The position numbers and the translations under genes were made by a program. Positions 25,259 to 33,731 of a stretch of 64,000 nucleotides of DNA are shown here, in pieces. The notes below the pieces were generated by a model. The model was not told where the DNA came from, did not search any database, and was given only the letters and a program-made list of their open reading frames with translations. The stretch spans positions 4,492,501-4,556,500 of the forward strand of contig NZ_CP040106.1 of assembly GCF_005281475.1 (NCBI RefSeq), in the 5' to 3' direction. The stretch comes from Echinicola rosea (GTDB lineage Bacteria; Bacteroidota; Bacteroidia; Cytophagales; Cyclobacteriaceae). Positions within the stretch are counted from its first letter, which is position 1. Each line of letters starts with the position of its first letter.

Positions 25259-25758
25259 AAACAAAACTCGCATTTGACTTCATTGTAAACAAAGAAGCCA
25301 ATACCATGACGATCAAAAAGGAATTTGCTGCGGCCCGCCAACAGGTATGGGACTGCTTTACCAAAAGCGAATTATTGGACCAATGGTTTGCCCCTGAACC
25401 CTACAAGGCAAAAACCAAGCACATGGACTTTTCTGAAGGAGGGAATTGGCTCTTTGCCATGGTCAGCCCTGAAGGTGAAGCGCACTGGAGCCGATTTGAT
25501 TTTCTGCGTATCCAGCGTTTGGAACACTATACGGCGGTGGATTATTTTTGTGACGAAAGCGGAAAACCCAACCCGGATCTCCCCCAAGGCAATTGGAAAG
25601 TCAACTTCAGCAATTCAGCAGACACCACTGAGGTGGACATCCTCATCAGTTACGGCTCACTGGAAGACCTTGAAGTCGTCGTGCAGATGGGCATGCAAGA
25701 AGGATTGACAGAGACATTGGAACAGCTGGAAGCTCTTCTGGAAAAGAACGTAAAATAA
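25255..25758 (+). CDS. SRPBCC / AHSA1-domain protein
   Basis: The 167-residue protein has the START-like fold of AHSA1 proteins: IKKEFAAARQQVWDCFTKSELLDQWFAP at the start, MDFSEGGNWLFAMVSPEG in the middle, and a closing helix MQEGLTETLEQLEALL. The fold gives a hydrophobic cavity for a small ligand. Its start ATGA overlaps the ArsR stop, so it is co-translated with the regulator. A MITE-like element follows 40 bp later. The ligand is unknown. Confidence 0.9.
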   Translation: MKTKLAFDFIVNKEANTMTIKKEFAAARQQVWDCFTKSELLDQWFAPEPYKAKTKHMDFSEGGNWLFAMVSPEGEAHWSRFDFLRIQRLEHYTAVDYFCDESGKPNPDLPQGNWKVNFSNSADTTEVDILISYGSLEDLEVVVQMGMQEGLTETLEQLEALLEKNVK

Positions 25759-25798
25759 TTCCATGAACTATAAGCGATAGAACTGATCGACCAATTAT

Positions 25799-25976
25799 TA
25801 ACAACCTCCGCTCGACTTAATTTTAGTATTAAAAGCGTCATAGCGAACCCTTTTAAGGAGGATGTGGGTTGGAAAAGGGTGTGGCAACTCGCCGCGGCGA
25901 GCTGCCACGGCTTCCACCCCTCAAACCTCCCTCTAAGCCTCGCAGTGACGATTTTATAATCGAACTGAGGTTAATA
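25799..25976 (-). mobile_element. MITE-like element, copy B
   Basis: About 178 bp in opposite orientation to copy A. It carries GCTCGACTTAATTTTAGTA, the central CTCGCCGCGGCGAG palindrome and GAACTGAGGTTAATA at the far end. It stands alone, without the other blocks of the composite repeat. The rest of the 25759-26099 gap holds no gene. Confidence 0.7.
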
Positions 25977-26099
25977 TCCAGCATTGGTGATCAGTTCTTT
26001 TCATCCCCTGCGATTATCCTTAAAATAAAGATAGGCTTTACTCCTGAAGAACTTAATGGCATCTTAGGCACTCCTAGCCCCGATATTGGAAGTCCTGAA

Positions 26100-26549
26100 T
26101 CACTCACGCTCCATCCGCTCCCAAAACACCGACCGGCCAAAAGTGGGCATGCCCAAGTACCCCCTGATCTCAAGTTGATCATCATCTTCCTTTAACCTCG
26201 CTAGACAACTGTACGTCTTTCCACTTTCGGGATCATACAGTTCCCCTTCACGCCATTCGCCGTCATCATATTGTAGTCCCTCAATGATATTGATCCCCAA
26301 AATAGGCCGGTCCCTTTGCGCTGGATCTTTATTTTCAGTATCCAAGGGAGCAGCATTCCCGTCTTGCATGGACTTTAACCATACGATCTTTCCCATATAA
26401 CCTTCTTTCTCCTTGGTGATCTTTACTTTGGCTTTTTGATCAGTAGTCAACCATTCCCCCACAATTTTATCAGCTTGGGCAAAGGCAGACCCTACCATTA
26501 TAAACTGGGCTAAAAAACCAACTATCAGTGCTTTATCAAGTCTCTTCAT
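26100..26549 (-). CDS. DUF2147 family exported protein
   Basis: The 149-residue protein starts at the ATG complementary to 26547-26549, chosen because a signal peptide follows (LIVGFLAQFIMVGSAFA, then QADK). The mature part has DUF2147 blocks: IVGEWLTTDQKAKVKITKE, YMGKIVWLKS, GINIIEGLQYDDGEWREGEL, YDPESGKTYSCLARL and LEIRGYLGMPTFGRSVFWER. A TATATTTG box (26556-26563 on the complement) is just upstream. Periplasmic, function unknown. It diverges from gldC. Confidence 0.9.
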   Translation of the reverse strand: MKRLDKALIVGFLAQFIMVGSAFAQADKIVGEWLTTDQKAKVKITKEKEGYMGKIVWLKSMQDGNAAPLDTENKDPAQRDRPILGINIIEGLQYDDGEWREGELYDPESGKTYSCLARLKEDDDQLEIRGYLGMPTFGRSVFWERMERE

Positions 26550-26643
26550 AGTAAGCAAATATAGAAATTTAGTTTTATACATCTTTATAAAAGGAACTCC
26601 AAACATTGTTTTGTAGTTTTGCACTTTAAAATTGAATGAGCAC

Positions 26644-26985
26644 ATGAAAAATTCCGAGATAAAGTTCACCATTAACTTGGACGAAAAGAACCTACCCAAA
26701 ACCATCACGTGGGATGCTACCGACAAAGAAAGTGAAGGCGCAGAAGAAACCAAAAGCATCAGCCTGAACGTCTGGGACAACCTTAACCATAGTACGTTGC
26801 GGATTGACCTTTGGACAGATGACATGTCTGTGGTGGAAATGAAGCGGTTTTACATCGATATTTTGGGCGGCATGGGGCAAACCATACTCAACAGCACCGG
26901 AGACGAGTACATGTCAGAAGAGATCAAAGAACTCTGTGACCGATTGGTAAAGCATGTCAATGAGGAAAACAATAAGGCAAAATAA
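26644..26985 (+). CDS. gldC: Gliding motility protein GldC
   Basis: The 113-residue soluble protein matches GldC: KNSEIKFTINLDEKNLPKTI, ITWDATDKESEGAEETKSIS-like core, SLNVWDNLNHSTLRIDLWT, MSVVEMKRFYIDILGGMGQT and LCDRLVKHVNEE. In Flavobacterium GldC supports gliding and type IX secretion. The ATG at 26644 is chosen over the TTG four codons upstream. A TAGTTTTG -7-like box is at 26614-26621. Terminated by a strong hairpin. No other gld genes are in the window. Confidence 0.93.
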   Translation: MKNSEIKFTINLDEKNLPKTITWDATDKESEGAEETKSISLNVWDNLNHSTLRIDLWTDDMSVVEMKRFYIDILGGMGQTILNSTGDEYMSEEIKELCDRLVKHVNEENNKAK

Positions 26986-27014
26986 TGCGGCATTGACCGT
27001 TTTATTTTTGTGAG

Positions 27015-27056
27015 AAAAAAAGACAGCTGGGGACTCCCTTGGCTGTCTTTTTTTTT
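27015..27056 (+). terminator. Strong rho-independent terminator after gldC
   Basis: AAAAAAAGACAGC pairs with GCTGTCTTTTTTT around TGGGGACTCCCTTG, and the T run is nine bases long. Confidence 0.9.
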
Positions 27057-27198
27057 GATAGGTCAATAATAAACTTTTTGTTCAAACCTAAATTTAACCC
27101 ATTAACACCCGTAATAATTATTTTTTTACCTTATATTAACTAGGCGATTAGTCACTTTATTGGCTAAAAGCAATTAGCGAATCAAACCCAATAATAAC

Positions 27199-30084
27199 AT
27201 GAAGAAAACACTACCTACAAGGAAATCAATGCGGGTGTTTTTATTTTTCACACTATTCGTGATCGGAATTAGTGCTGCACTTGCCCAAGAGACCACCATA
27301 AAAGGAACCGTCAAAGATGCCACCACTGCAGAAACCCTGATCGGTGTTAATATCCTGGTCAAAGGGAAAGTGGTCGGCACAGTAACCGATTTGGACGGTA
27401 ACTTCTCCCTCACCGTCCAGCAAGCCCCTCCCCTCACGCTGGTCGTTTCTATGGTCGGCTTTACGAGTAAGGAAATCCAGATCACCTCCTCTGTCAATAC
27501 CGATCTGGACATCACGCTGGAAGAACAAACCCTTCTCGGGCAAGAAGTGGTCGTCTCTGCCTCCAGGGTGGAAGAAAGCATCCTTACTTCCCCGGTATCC
27601 ATCGAGCAGATGGACATCCTCAGCATCAAAGAGACCGCCAGTGACAGCTATTACAAGGCCATTGCAAACCTAAAAGGTGTGGATGTCACTTCTTCTTCCA
27701 TCAATTTCCAAATCCTCAATGCCCGCGGGTTTAACTCCACCGGGAACACCCGCTTTGTGCAGCTCACCGACGGAATGGACACCCAAGCACCAGCGCTGAA
27801 CTTCCCCATCAGTAACCTGAACGGTCCCTCCGAACTGGATGTGGAAAGGGTGGAGTTTATCCCAGGTGCATCTTCTGCACTCTATGGCCCCAATGCCTTT
27901 AACGGAATCCTCTTGGTCAATAGCAAAAACCCTTTTGACTACCAAGGCCTCAGTGCTTATTACAAACAAGGTGTCAATCACGTCAATGGACGTGAAGGGG
28001 AACCCCAAAGCGCCCAACCGATGTACGAAGGTGCCATCCGCTATGCCAAAGCCTTCAACAACAAATGGGCCTTTAAGCTCAATGCTTCCTTTATGCGGGC
28101 CGAAGATTGGTATGGCACGGACATGAGTGACCTCAACGCCCGAAGCCAAGGCGACCTGCCCTTTAACCCGGGCGCCAATCGTGTACATATTTTTGGCGAC
28201 GAAGTAGCCAATAATATTGGTTTACTCCGTAATGTCAGTGCCATTCAACAGCAAGCTGCCAACCTCGGGATAGCGGGCTACTTGCCCAGCATTCCAGACC
28301 AGATTGTTTCCAGAACGGGCTATGAAGAGCCTTACTTGGTGGATTATGGCGCTGCCGCTTATAAATTCAACGGTGCACTCCACTACAGGATCAATGACTT
28401 CCTAGAACTATCCTACACTTTAAACTATGGTTCAGGTACCTCGGTCTATACCGGTGCCCAACGGTACTCACTATCGGATTTTGAAATCTCCCAGCACAAG
28501 CTTGAATTGACTGGAGACAACTTTTTTGTGCGGGCATACACCACGCGTGAAAATTCCGGTGGCTCATTTATCGCGGACCTTACAGGCGTCCGTATCAATG
28601 ACACCTGGAAAGACAATTCCTCTTGGTTTGGGGAATATACCCTTGCTTATATGGGCGCTTTGGCTCAGCAAGGCGTAGCCCCCGGTGCTCTAGGCACTAC
28701 CGAACAGCAAGCTGCTGCCCACCAAGCCGCACGCGGTGTGGCAGACCAAGGCCGGTTGATGCCGGGATCCGCAGAATTCAATAACACCTCCGAACAGATT
28801 AAGTCGGACTTCATTCCTGAAGGCTCACTCTTCAATGACCGCTCCAGGATGTACATGGCAGAGGGACAGTATAATTTCAAAAATGAAGTGGATTTCATGG
28901 ACCTGCAGGCAGGGGCGAGCTACAGGCTCTATGAACTGCGCTCAAATGGTACCATCTTTGCCGATGTGGCCGGCAATGACATCACCATTTCGGAATACGG
29001 TGCATTTGCCCAAGGGGCAAAAAAAATATTGGATGACAAATTAAAGCTAATGGCCTCCATACGGTATGATAAGAATGAAAACTTCAAGGGACAGGTCAAC
29101 CCTCGTTTTGCTGCGGTATTCTCCCAAGGGAACAGCAACATCCGCTTTTCTTACCAAACGGGTTTCAGGATGCCTACCACGCAGGGACAGCACATTGACC
29201 TAAATGTGGTCTCGGCCAGGCTCTTGGGAGGGTTGCCCTACTACAGGGAAAAATACCAAATCTTCGAAAATGCCTTTTCCATTGCCTCTGTAAACAACTA
29301 TATAGCCAAGGTCGGTGAAGGGCTAAGTCCGGTAAGTCCAGAGGCCACCGCAGAACTCGTCCCCGTCAATGACCTTCCTGCACTCAAACCTGAGCAGGTA
29401 AAATCCTTCGAGATCGGTTATAAAGGATTGCTGGCAGACAATCGGCTCTTGATCGATTTTGCCTATTACTATAATATTTACAATGATTTCATCACACAAA
29501 CTGCTGTCAGGAAAGCTTCAGGGCCGGTTTATCCTGATCCGGCAAACAGCGACCAAGAAGCTATCAATGCAGTCAATGCGCCCTCATTGCTAACGCCCAT
29601 TACCACTCCGGGTCAAGAAAACACATTTCAAACCTATACCAATTTGGTCAACAACAGTGTGAAAGCCAATGGAGCAGCCATCGGCATCACCTATAACCTG
29701 CCCAAAAATTATACCTTCAGTGGAAACTATAATTACAACAAACTGCTGACAGATATCGAAGAAGGCTTCCTGTCCGATTTCAATACGCCCGAACATAAAT
29801 TCAACCTGATCTTTTCCAACAGAAAGCTCACCGAAAAATTAGGGTTCAATGTCACCTATCGCTACCAAACAGTCTTTCGCTGGGAATCTTCCTTTGCCGC
29901 TGGCGAGGTACCGCAGGTAGGTACAGTCGATGCACAAGTAAGCTACAAGGTCAAAGACTGGAAATCCATCATCAAGCTGGGCGGATCCAATGTCTTAAAC
30001 AACCGTTACTTCCTCAATTATGGCGGACCGACCATCGGTGCCATTTATTATGTAAGCATCACCTTTGACGAACTCCTAAACTAA
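27199..30084 (+). CDS. TonB-dependent outer-membrane receptor
   Basis: The 961-residue protein has a signal peptide (VFLFFTLFVIGISAALA, then QETT), a carboxypeptidase-regulatory-like domain at ~30-115 (IKGTVKDATTAETLIGVNIL, VVSMVGFTSKEI), a plug domain at ~125-245 (SNLNGPSELDVERVEFIPGA, SSALYGPNAFNGIL) and a large barrel ending in YYVSITFDELLN. It lacks the SusC-specific partner SusD; instead an SGNH lipoprotein follows after 6 bp, so the pair may import or process lipid-like or acylated material. Substrate is unknown. Confidence 0.93.
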   Translation: MKKTLPTRKSMRVFLFFTLFVIGISAALAQETTIKGTVKDATTAETLIGVNILVKGKVVGTVTDLDGNFSLTVQQAPPLTLVVSMVGFTSKEIQITSSVNTDLDITLEEQTLLGQEVVVSASRVEESILTSPVSIEQMDILSIKETASDSYYKAIANLKGVDVTSSSINFQILNARGFNSTGNTRFVQLTDGMDTQAPALNFPISNLNGPSELDVERVEFIPGASSALYGPNAFNGILLVNSKNPFDYQGLSAYYKQGVNHVNGREGEPQSAQPMYEGAIRYAKAFNNKWAFKLNASFMRAEDWYGTDMSDLNARSQGDLPFNPGANRVHIFGDEVANNIGLLRNVSAIQQQAANLGIAGYLPSIPDQIVSRTGYEEPYLVDYGAAAYKFNGALHYRINDFLELSYTLNYGSGTSVYTGAQRYSLSDFEISQHKLELTGDNFFVRAYTTRENSGGSFIADLTGVRINDTWKDNSSWFGEYTLAYMGALAQQGVAPGALGTTEQQAAAHQAARGVADQGRLMPGSAEFNNTSEQIKSDFIPEGSLFNDRSRMYMAEGQYNFKNEVDFMDLQAGASYRLYELRSNGTIFADVAGNDITISEYGAFAQGAKKILDDKLKLMASIRYDKNENFKGQVNPRFAAVFSQGNSNIRFSYQTGFRMPTTQGQHIDLNVVSARLLGGLPYYREKYQIFENAFSIASVNNYIAKVGEGLSPVSPEATAELVPVNDLPALKPEQVKSFEIGYKGLLADNRLLIDFAYYYNIYNDFITQTAVRKASGPVYPDPANSDQEAINAVNAPSLLTPITTPGQENTFQTYTNLVNNSVKANGAAIGITYNLPKNYTFSGNYNYNKLLTDIEEGFLSDFNTPEHKFNLIFSNRKLTEKLGFNVTYRYQTVFRWESSFAAGEVPQVGTVDAQVSYKVKDWKSIIKLGGSNVLNNRYFLNYGGPTIGAIYYVSITFDELLN

Positions 30085-30090
30085 ACCCAA

Positions 30091-31563
30091 ATGACCATGA
30101 AATTGCTAAATCAATCGACCTATATCTTACTTTCAGGCCTATTGCTGGGAGCATGTCAATATGAATTCCCCGCATCGCCTGTCGATGCACCTGATGCCGG
30201 TAATGCTGATTTCTCCAAATACGTGGCGGTAGGAAATTCCCTTACCGCCGGTCTGATGGACGGTGCGCTTTATGACAGGGCACAGCAAAATTCCTTTGCG
30301 GTGATTTTGGCAGGACAGCTGGAAGCTACCGGAGGCGGCTCCTTCAATGTGCCGGATATTGATTCTGAAAATGGATTTTTCAGTATGGGGCCAAGCGGCC
30401 CCTTGGGCCGGCTTATCTTAACAGCCAATCCTTCCACTGGCGCCATAGCCCCTGCACCTATCGGAACAGGGGACCTTCCCACTCCATATACCGGTGACAA
30501 GGCAGCCTTGAATAACTTTGGTGTCCCAGGCATCACACTCGGACAAGCACTTACGCCATTGACAGGAGGTCCTGCCAGTGCCGAAAACCCCGCATACTCC
30601 CCCCTTTATGCCCGATTTGCCAGTAATCCGGGCCAATCCACCGTTATTGGTGACGCTGCAGCCGCTATGGCAGACGGAGGCACGTTTCTTAGCTTTTGGC
30701 TAGGAGCAAATGATGTCTTGGGATACGCCATCGGTGGTGCATCCAACCCGACCATTCTTACGACTGATGTGGATTTCCAGACAAGATATACAGCAGCCCT
30801 GACCACTCTGCTCCAAGCCAATCCTGCAGCCAATGGTGTAGTCATGAACATTCCTGCTTTTGAACACCTACCGTATTTTAACCTTGTGCCTTTCAATGCC
30901 ATTCCACTCACGCAAGTACAAGCAGATCAGGCAAACCAAGCTTATGCCCTTTACAATGGAGGGCTTCAGCAGGCTGCAATGGGCGGCCTGATCACAGAAG
31001 AAGAACGGCAGTACCGAACCATTGCCTTCTCCGCCGGAGCCAATGCCTTCGTCATGGAAGACGAAAGCCTGACTGATCTTAGCTCGCTTGGACTACCTTC
31101 CATTCGTCAAAGTACCACAGCGGACAAGACTACCCTTCCCCTATCCCAAGCACTGGGTGCCCCTTCGGAGGAAAACCCAAATGGCCAAAGAGGAGTTTCT
31201 TTTCCAGTGGAAGACGAGTTTGTACTGATTCCTGACGAGCAAATGGAGATCAACGGAAAAATAACAACTTTCAATGAGCTGATCACAGCCGCTGTCAATG
31301 CAAATCCAGAGCGTTTGGTTTTGGTGGATGCAGCGGCCTTTATCGACCAAGTGGCCGCTGGACAGGTCAGCGCAGGAGGAGTCGCTCTTAATGCCAGCAT
31401 CACCCCTCCCAACGGTGGATTTTCAGTAGATGGTGTCCATCCAAACGGCCGTGCACATGCATTCCTTGCCAACTTGGTCATCGACACCATAAACGCCAAA
31501 TGGGAATCCAATATCCCTAAAGTAAATCCCAATGCCTATATTGCAAATGACCTTCCGAGGTAA
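30091..31563 (+). CDS. SGNH/GDSL-family hydrolase lipoprotein
   Basis: The 490-residue protein has a lipobox (LLSGLLLGACQYE, Cys near 22) and so is probably on the outer membrane. Block I is VAVGNSLTAGLMDGALY (Gly-Asn-Ser in place of Gly-Asp-Ser), block III is FWLGANDVLGYAIGG and block V is DGVHPNGRAHAFLANLVID, giving Ser, Asn and Asp/His of an esterase. The family deacylates sugars or cleaves lipids. It is coupled to the TonB receptor 6 bp upstream, which suggests cleavage at the surface followed by uptake. Confidence 0.88.
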   Translation: MTMKLLNQSTYILLSGLLLGACQYEFPASPVDAPDAGNADFSKYVAVGNSLTAGLMDGALYDRAQQNSFAVILAGQLEATGGGSFNVPDIDSENGFFSMGPSGPLGRLILTANPSTGAIAPAPIGTGDLPTPYTGDKAALNNFGVPGITLGQALTPLTGGPASAENPAYSPLYARFASNPGQSTVIGDAAAAMADGGTFLSFWLGANDVLGYAIGGASNPTILTTDVDFQTRYTAALTTLLQANPAANGVVMNIPAFEHLPYFNLVPFNAIPLTQVQADQANQAYALYNGGLQQAAMGGLITEEERQYRTIAFSAGANAFVMEDESLTDLSSLGLPSIRQSTTADKTTLPLSQALGAPSEENPNGQRGVSFPVEDEFVLIPDEQMEINGKITTFNELITAAVNANPERLVLVDAAAFIDQVAAGQVSAGGVALNASITPPNGGFSVDGVHPNGRAHAFLANLVIDTINAKWESNIPKVNPNAYIANDLPR

Positions 31564-31621
31564 GGACTTACTTCTCTAGTTCCGTATTTGAATGCTTCTT
31601 TGCAGCGAAACATCCTAAAAT

Positions 31622-32297
31622 AGGATCAAGCAATATTTCTGGGGGGACGAATGTTGACATGGTCTTATGAAAGAAAATTTCATGCTTTTAAAAGGATGGG
31701 CTTCCTTCACAGGGAAATCGCTTTTACCCCATGAAGTTATTTAACTCTGGCAAAAAGCGTCAGACCGAGCGGAGTCGAGGGCTAGACGTTGGACCTCGAC
31801 TCCGCTCAGGCTGACATCTCTTTACTAATAACCTGAGCTCGACTTAATTTTAGTATAAAAAGCGTTGCGAACCCTTTTAAGGAGGATGTGGGTCGGAAAA
31901 GGGTGTGGCAACTCGCCGCGGCGAGCTGCCACGGCTTCCACCCCTCTAATCTCCCTCTAAGCCTCGCAGTGACGGTTTTATAATCGAACTGAGGTTAATA
32001 GTTTAAAAGGGATTTTCCTGGCCTCCTCCATCCGCTTGATTTGGTTTTAGCAGGAATTTTTGGGAAATAGGAACAGGGAGAAAAATGCGGCTAAAACCGA
32101 AAACGTTGGATGGGCAATTTACCACGGGCTTCACCCATGGCTATGAACGTGTCATTCCTCTGGGGCTAGCTTTCGAGTGTAATCTTTTAATGTAGATCCA
32201 ACATGCACTTGGTGCTTTTGGGACCTTTGTGGCATTTTAATGTATCGGTGGTTTTGTCATTAAGAAAACTGGCAGCCCCAACTTTTCCGCTTGATCC
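31622..32297. repeat. Composite dispersed repeat, copy C (inverted relative to copy A)
   Basis: Blocks occur as 31622-31756, hairpin 31759-31815, MITE-like 31826-32000 and 32020-32297, the mirror image of copy A at 6376-7045. The reading frame of the last block is broken here by stop codons (after ..FECNLLM and after ..GTFVAF). The 31564-32306 gap holds nothing else. Confidence 0.85.
31826..32000 (-). mobile_element. MITE-like element, copy C
   Basis: About 175 bp with the same ends and central CTCGCCGCGGCGAG palindrome as copies A and B. It sits inside the composite repeat in the same relative place as copy A. Confidence 0.7.
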
Positions 32298-32306
32298 AGA
32301 ATGACA

Positions 32307-32343
32307 CAAAAAAAAAGCCTCGTAACAATGTAACGAGGCTTTT
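32307..32343 (-). terminator. Terminator of the tRNA-Glu transcript
   Basis: On the minus strand AAGCCTCGTTA / TAACGAGGCTT form a hairpin with a short CATTG-type loop followed by about nine T residues. It lies ~90 nt after the second tRNA. Confidence 0.85.
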
Positions 32344-32429
32344 CCATTCACTTTAACCACTAACAACCATAAAACAAAAATTCATCATGCTATAAGCAAT
32401 CAGAAATGATGAAAACATCACTTTGTCAG

Positions 32430-32501
32430 TAGTCCGTACGGGAATCGAACCCGTGTTTCATCCGTGAAAGGGATGCGTCCTAACCCCTAGACGAACGGAC
32501 C
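32430..32501 (-). tRNA. tRNA-Glu (anticodon TTC), second in transcript
   Basis: The 72-nt cloverleaf has acceptor GGTCCGT / ACGGACT (G1-U72), D arm GTCTAGGGGTTAGGAC, anticodon arm CATCCCTTTCACGGATG with TTC, and T arm ACGGGTTCGAATCCCGT. CCA is not encoded. It is identical to the copy at 32531 and 29 nt downstream of it. Confidence 0.95.
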
Positions 32502-32530
32502 ATAAAACAAAAAAGGCAAGTCTAAAATGG

Positions 32531-32602
32531 TAGTCCGTACGGGAATCGAACCCGTGTTTCATCCGTGAAAGGGATGCGTCCTAACCCCTAGACGAACGGA
32601 CC
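32531..32602 (-). tRNA. tRNA-Glu (anticodon TTC), first in transcript
   Basis: Same 72-nt sequence as the copy at 32430. It is the promoter-proximal gene; a consensus promoter lies ~40 nt upstream on this strand. Confidence 0.95.
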
Positions 32603-32640
32603 ATTTTGTTTTTATTTCCTTGCCTTTCTGTAAGGTGATG

Positions 32641-32670
32641 CAAATATAGAGGGTTAATTTTACAATACAA
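32641..32670 (-). promoter_or_regulatory. Promoter of the tRNA-Glu pair
   Basis: On the minus strand, TTG (complement of 32668-32670) is exactly 19 nt before TATATTTG (complement of 32641-32648). This is a perfect fit to the Bacteroidota TTG-N19-TAnnTTTG promoter. Confidence 0.8.
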
Positions 32671-32764
32671 AACCCAGCCAAAAAATATTCCGAACTTCAC
32701 TCCAACCCACTGGTTATTAGTTAAAAAAATTGCACTTGTTCTTCAGGTATCCACAAACCTTTCG

Positions 32765-33382
32765 TCAATGTAGTTCCTTCAGCTGAAAATCACCTTCACT
32801 AAGCACCTCCTTATCTTCATAGACAAGCTTCCAGCCCAAGGAATTCGTCAGCACATAAAACCGCGCCAATTCTGCAATCAACCGTCGGTTGGCATTTTCC
32901 TTAAGGTCTGATCCCTCCACCTTTCTTCGTATTGAGGCATTTACACGTGACTTGATGGTATTGATATCATCCGCGTCAAAAGGGTTCAGATAATCCCCCT
33001 CAGCGTCATAATATTTAAAATCTGGAAACACCTTCACCTCTGGCGCTGGTATTTCCTTAATACGAAGGGTCTGATTGGCCGCATCAATGTCAAATTTCAC
33101 CTTGGAAAGGTCATAGGCAATCTGCACATCAGCATTGACCACCACCAAGGCCTTTTTCTGGGTAATCCATAGGTTGCCAAAAATTCCTTCAGACTGTTTA
33201 TAATTGTAAACCTGGGAAAAATGTCCCTCGGTCACGATCAGCTTGCTGACATTCTCTACTTCTTGCTGGATGAGGCTAGAACTCTCCTCAAGGGTGTTTT
33301 TTCGCTCTATCCCCCCTGCAATCCAGCGATAAGCCACTATTGCCAGCAGTCCTATCAAAACTCCAAACAAAAACTTCCGCAT
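32765..33382 (-). CDS. DUF4230 family membrane-anchored protein
   Basis: The 205-residue protein has one N-terminal membrane helix (FLFGVLIGLLAIVAYRWI). Its periplasmic part matches DUF4230: LIVTEGHFSQVYNYKQSEG, KKALVVVNADVQIAYDLSKV, ADDINTIKSRVNASIRRKVE and NANRRLIAELARFYVLTNSLGW (quoted in part). The family is conserved and uncharacterised. It is monocistronic, on the same strand as the tRNAs but upstream of their promoter. Confidence 0.88.
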   Translation of the reverse strand: MRKFLFGVLIGLLAIVAYRWIAGGIERKNTLEESSSLIQQEVENVSKLIVTEGHFSQVYNYKQSEGIFGNLWITQKKALVVVNADVQIAYDLSKVKFDIDAANQTLRIKEIPAPEVKVFPDFKYYDAEGDYLNPFDADDINTIKSRVNASIRRKVEGSDLKENANRRLIAELARFYVLTNSLGWKLVYEDKEVLSEGDFQLKELH

Positions 33383-33442
33383 AGTTGATTCCGTTGCTGT
33401 CTATTTATGGAAAGATACCCATTTTCTTTAATTTGTTTTAAT

Positions 33443-33624
33443 ATTAACCTCAGTTCGATTATAAAACCATCACTGCGAGGCTTAGGGGGAGATTAGAGGG
33501 GTAAAAGCCGTGGCAGTCTTTGTATTATGGGATGGCCACACCCATTTCCAACCCACATCCTCCTAAAAAGGGTTCGCTTTGACGGTTTTTTACACAAAAA
33601 AATAAGTCGAGCTCAGGTCATTAG
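33443..33624 (+). mobile_element. MITE-like element, copy D (diverged)
   Basis: About 182 bp with the ends ATTAACCTCAGTTCGATTAT and GTCGAGCTCAGGTCATTAG. The central palindrome is changed: GTGGCAGTCTTTG..TGGCCAC replaces the CGCCGCGGCG core, so this copy has diverged most. The remainder of 33383-33731 has no gene. Confidence 0.65.
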
Positions 33625-33731
33625 GAACATCTCACATCAAAAAAATGTACACCTAAACCAAAAACTCACCAGCCACTATAATACGTAACTGGTGAGTTTG
33701 GTACTAGACAGACAAGTTCCCCCATCGGAGG

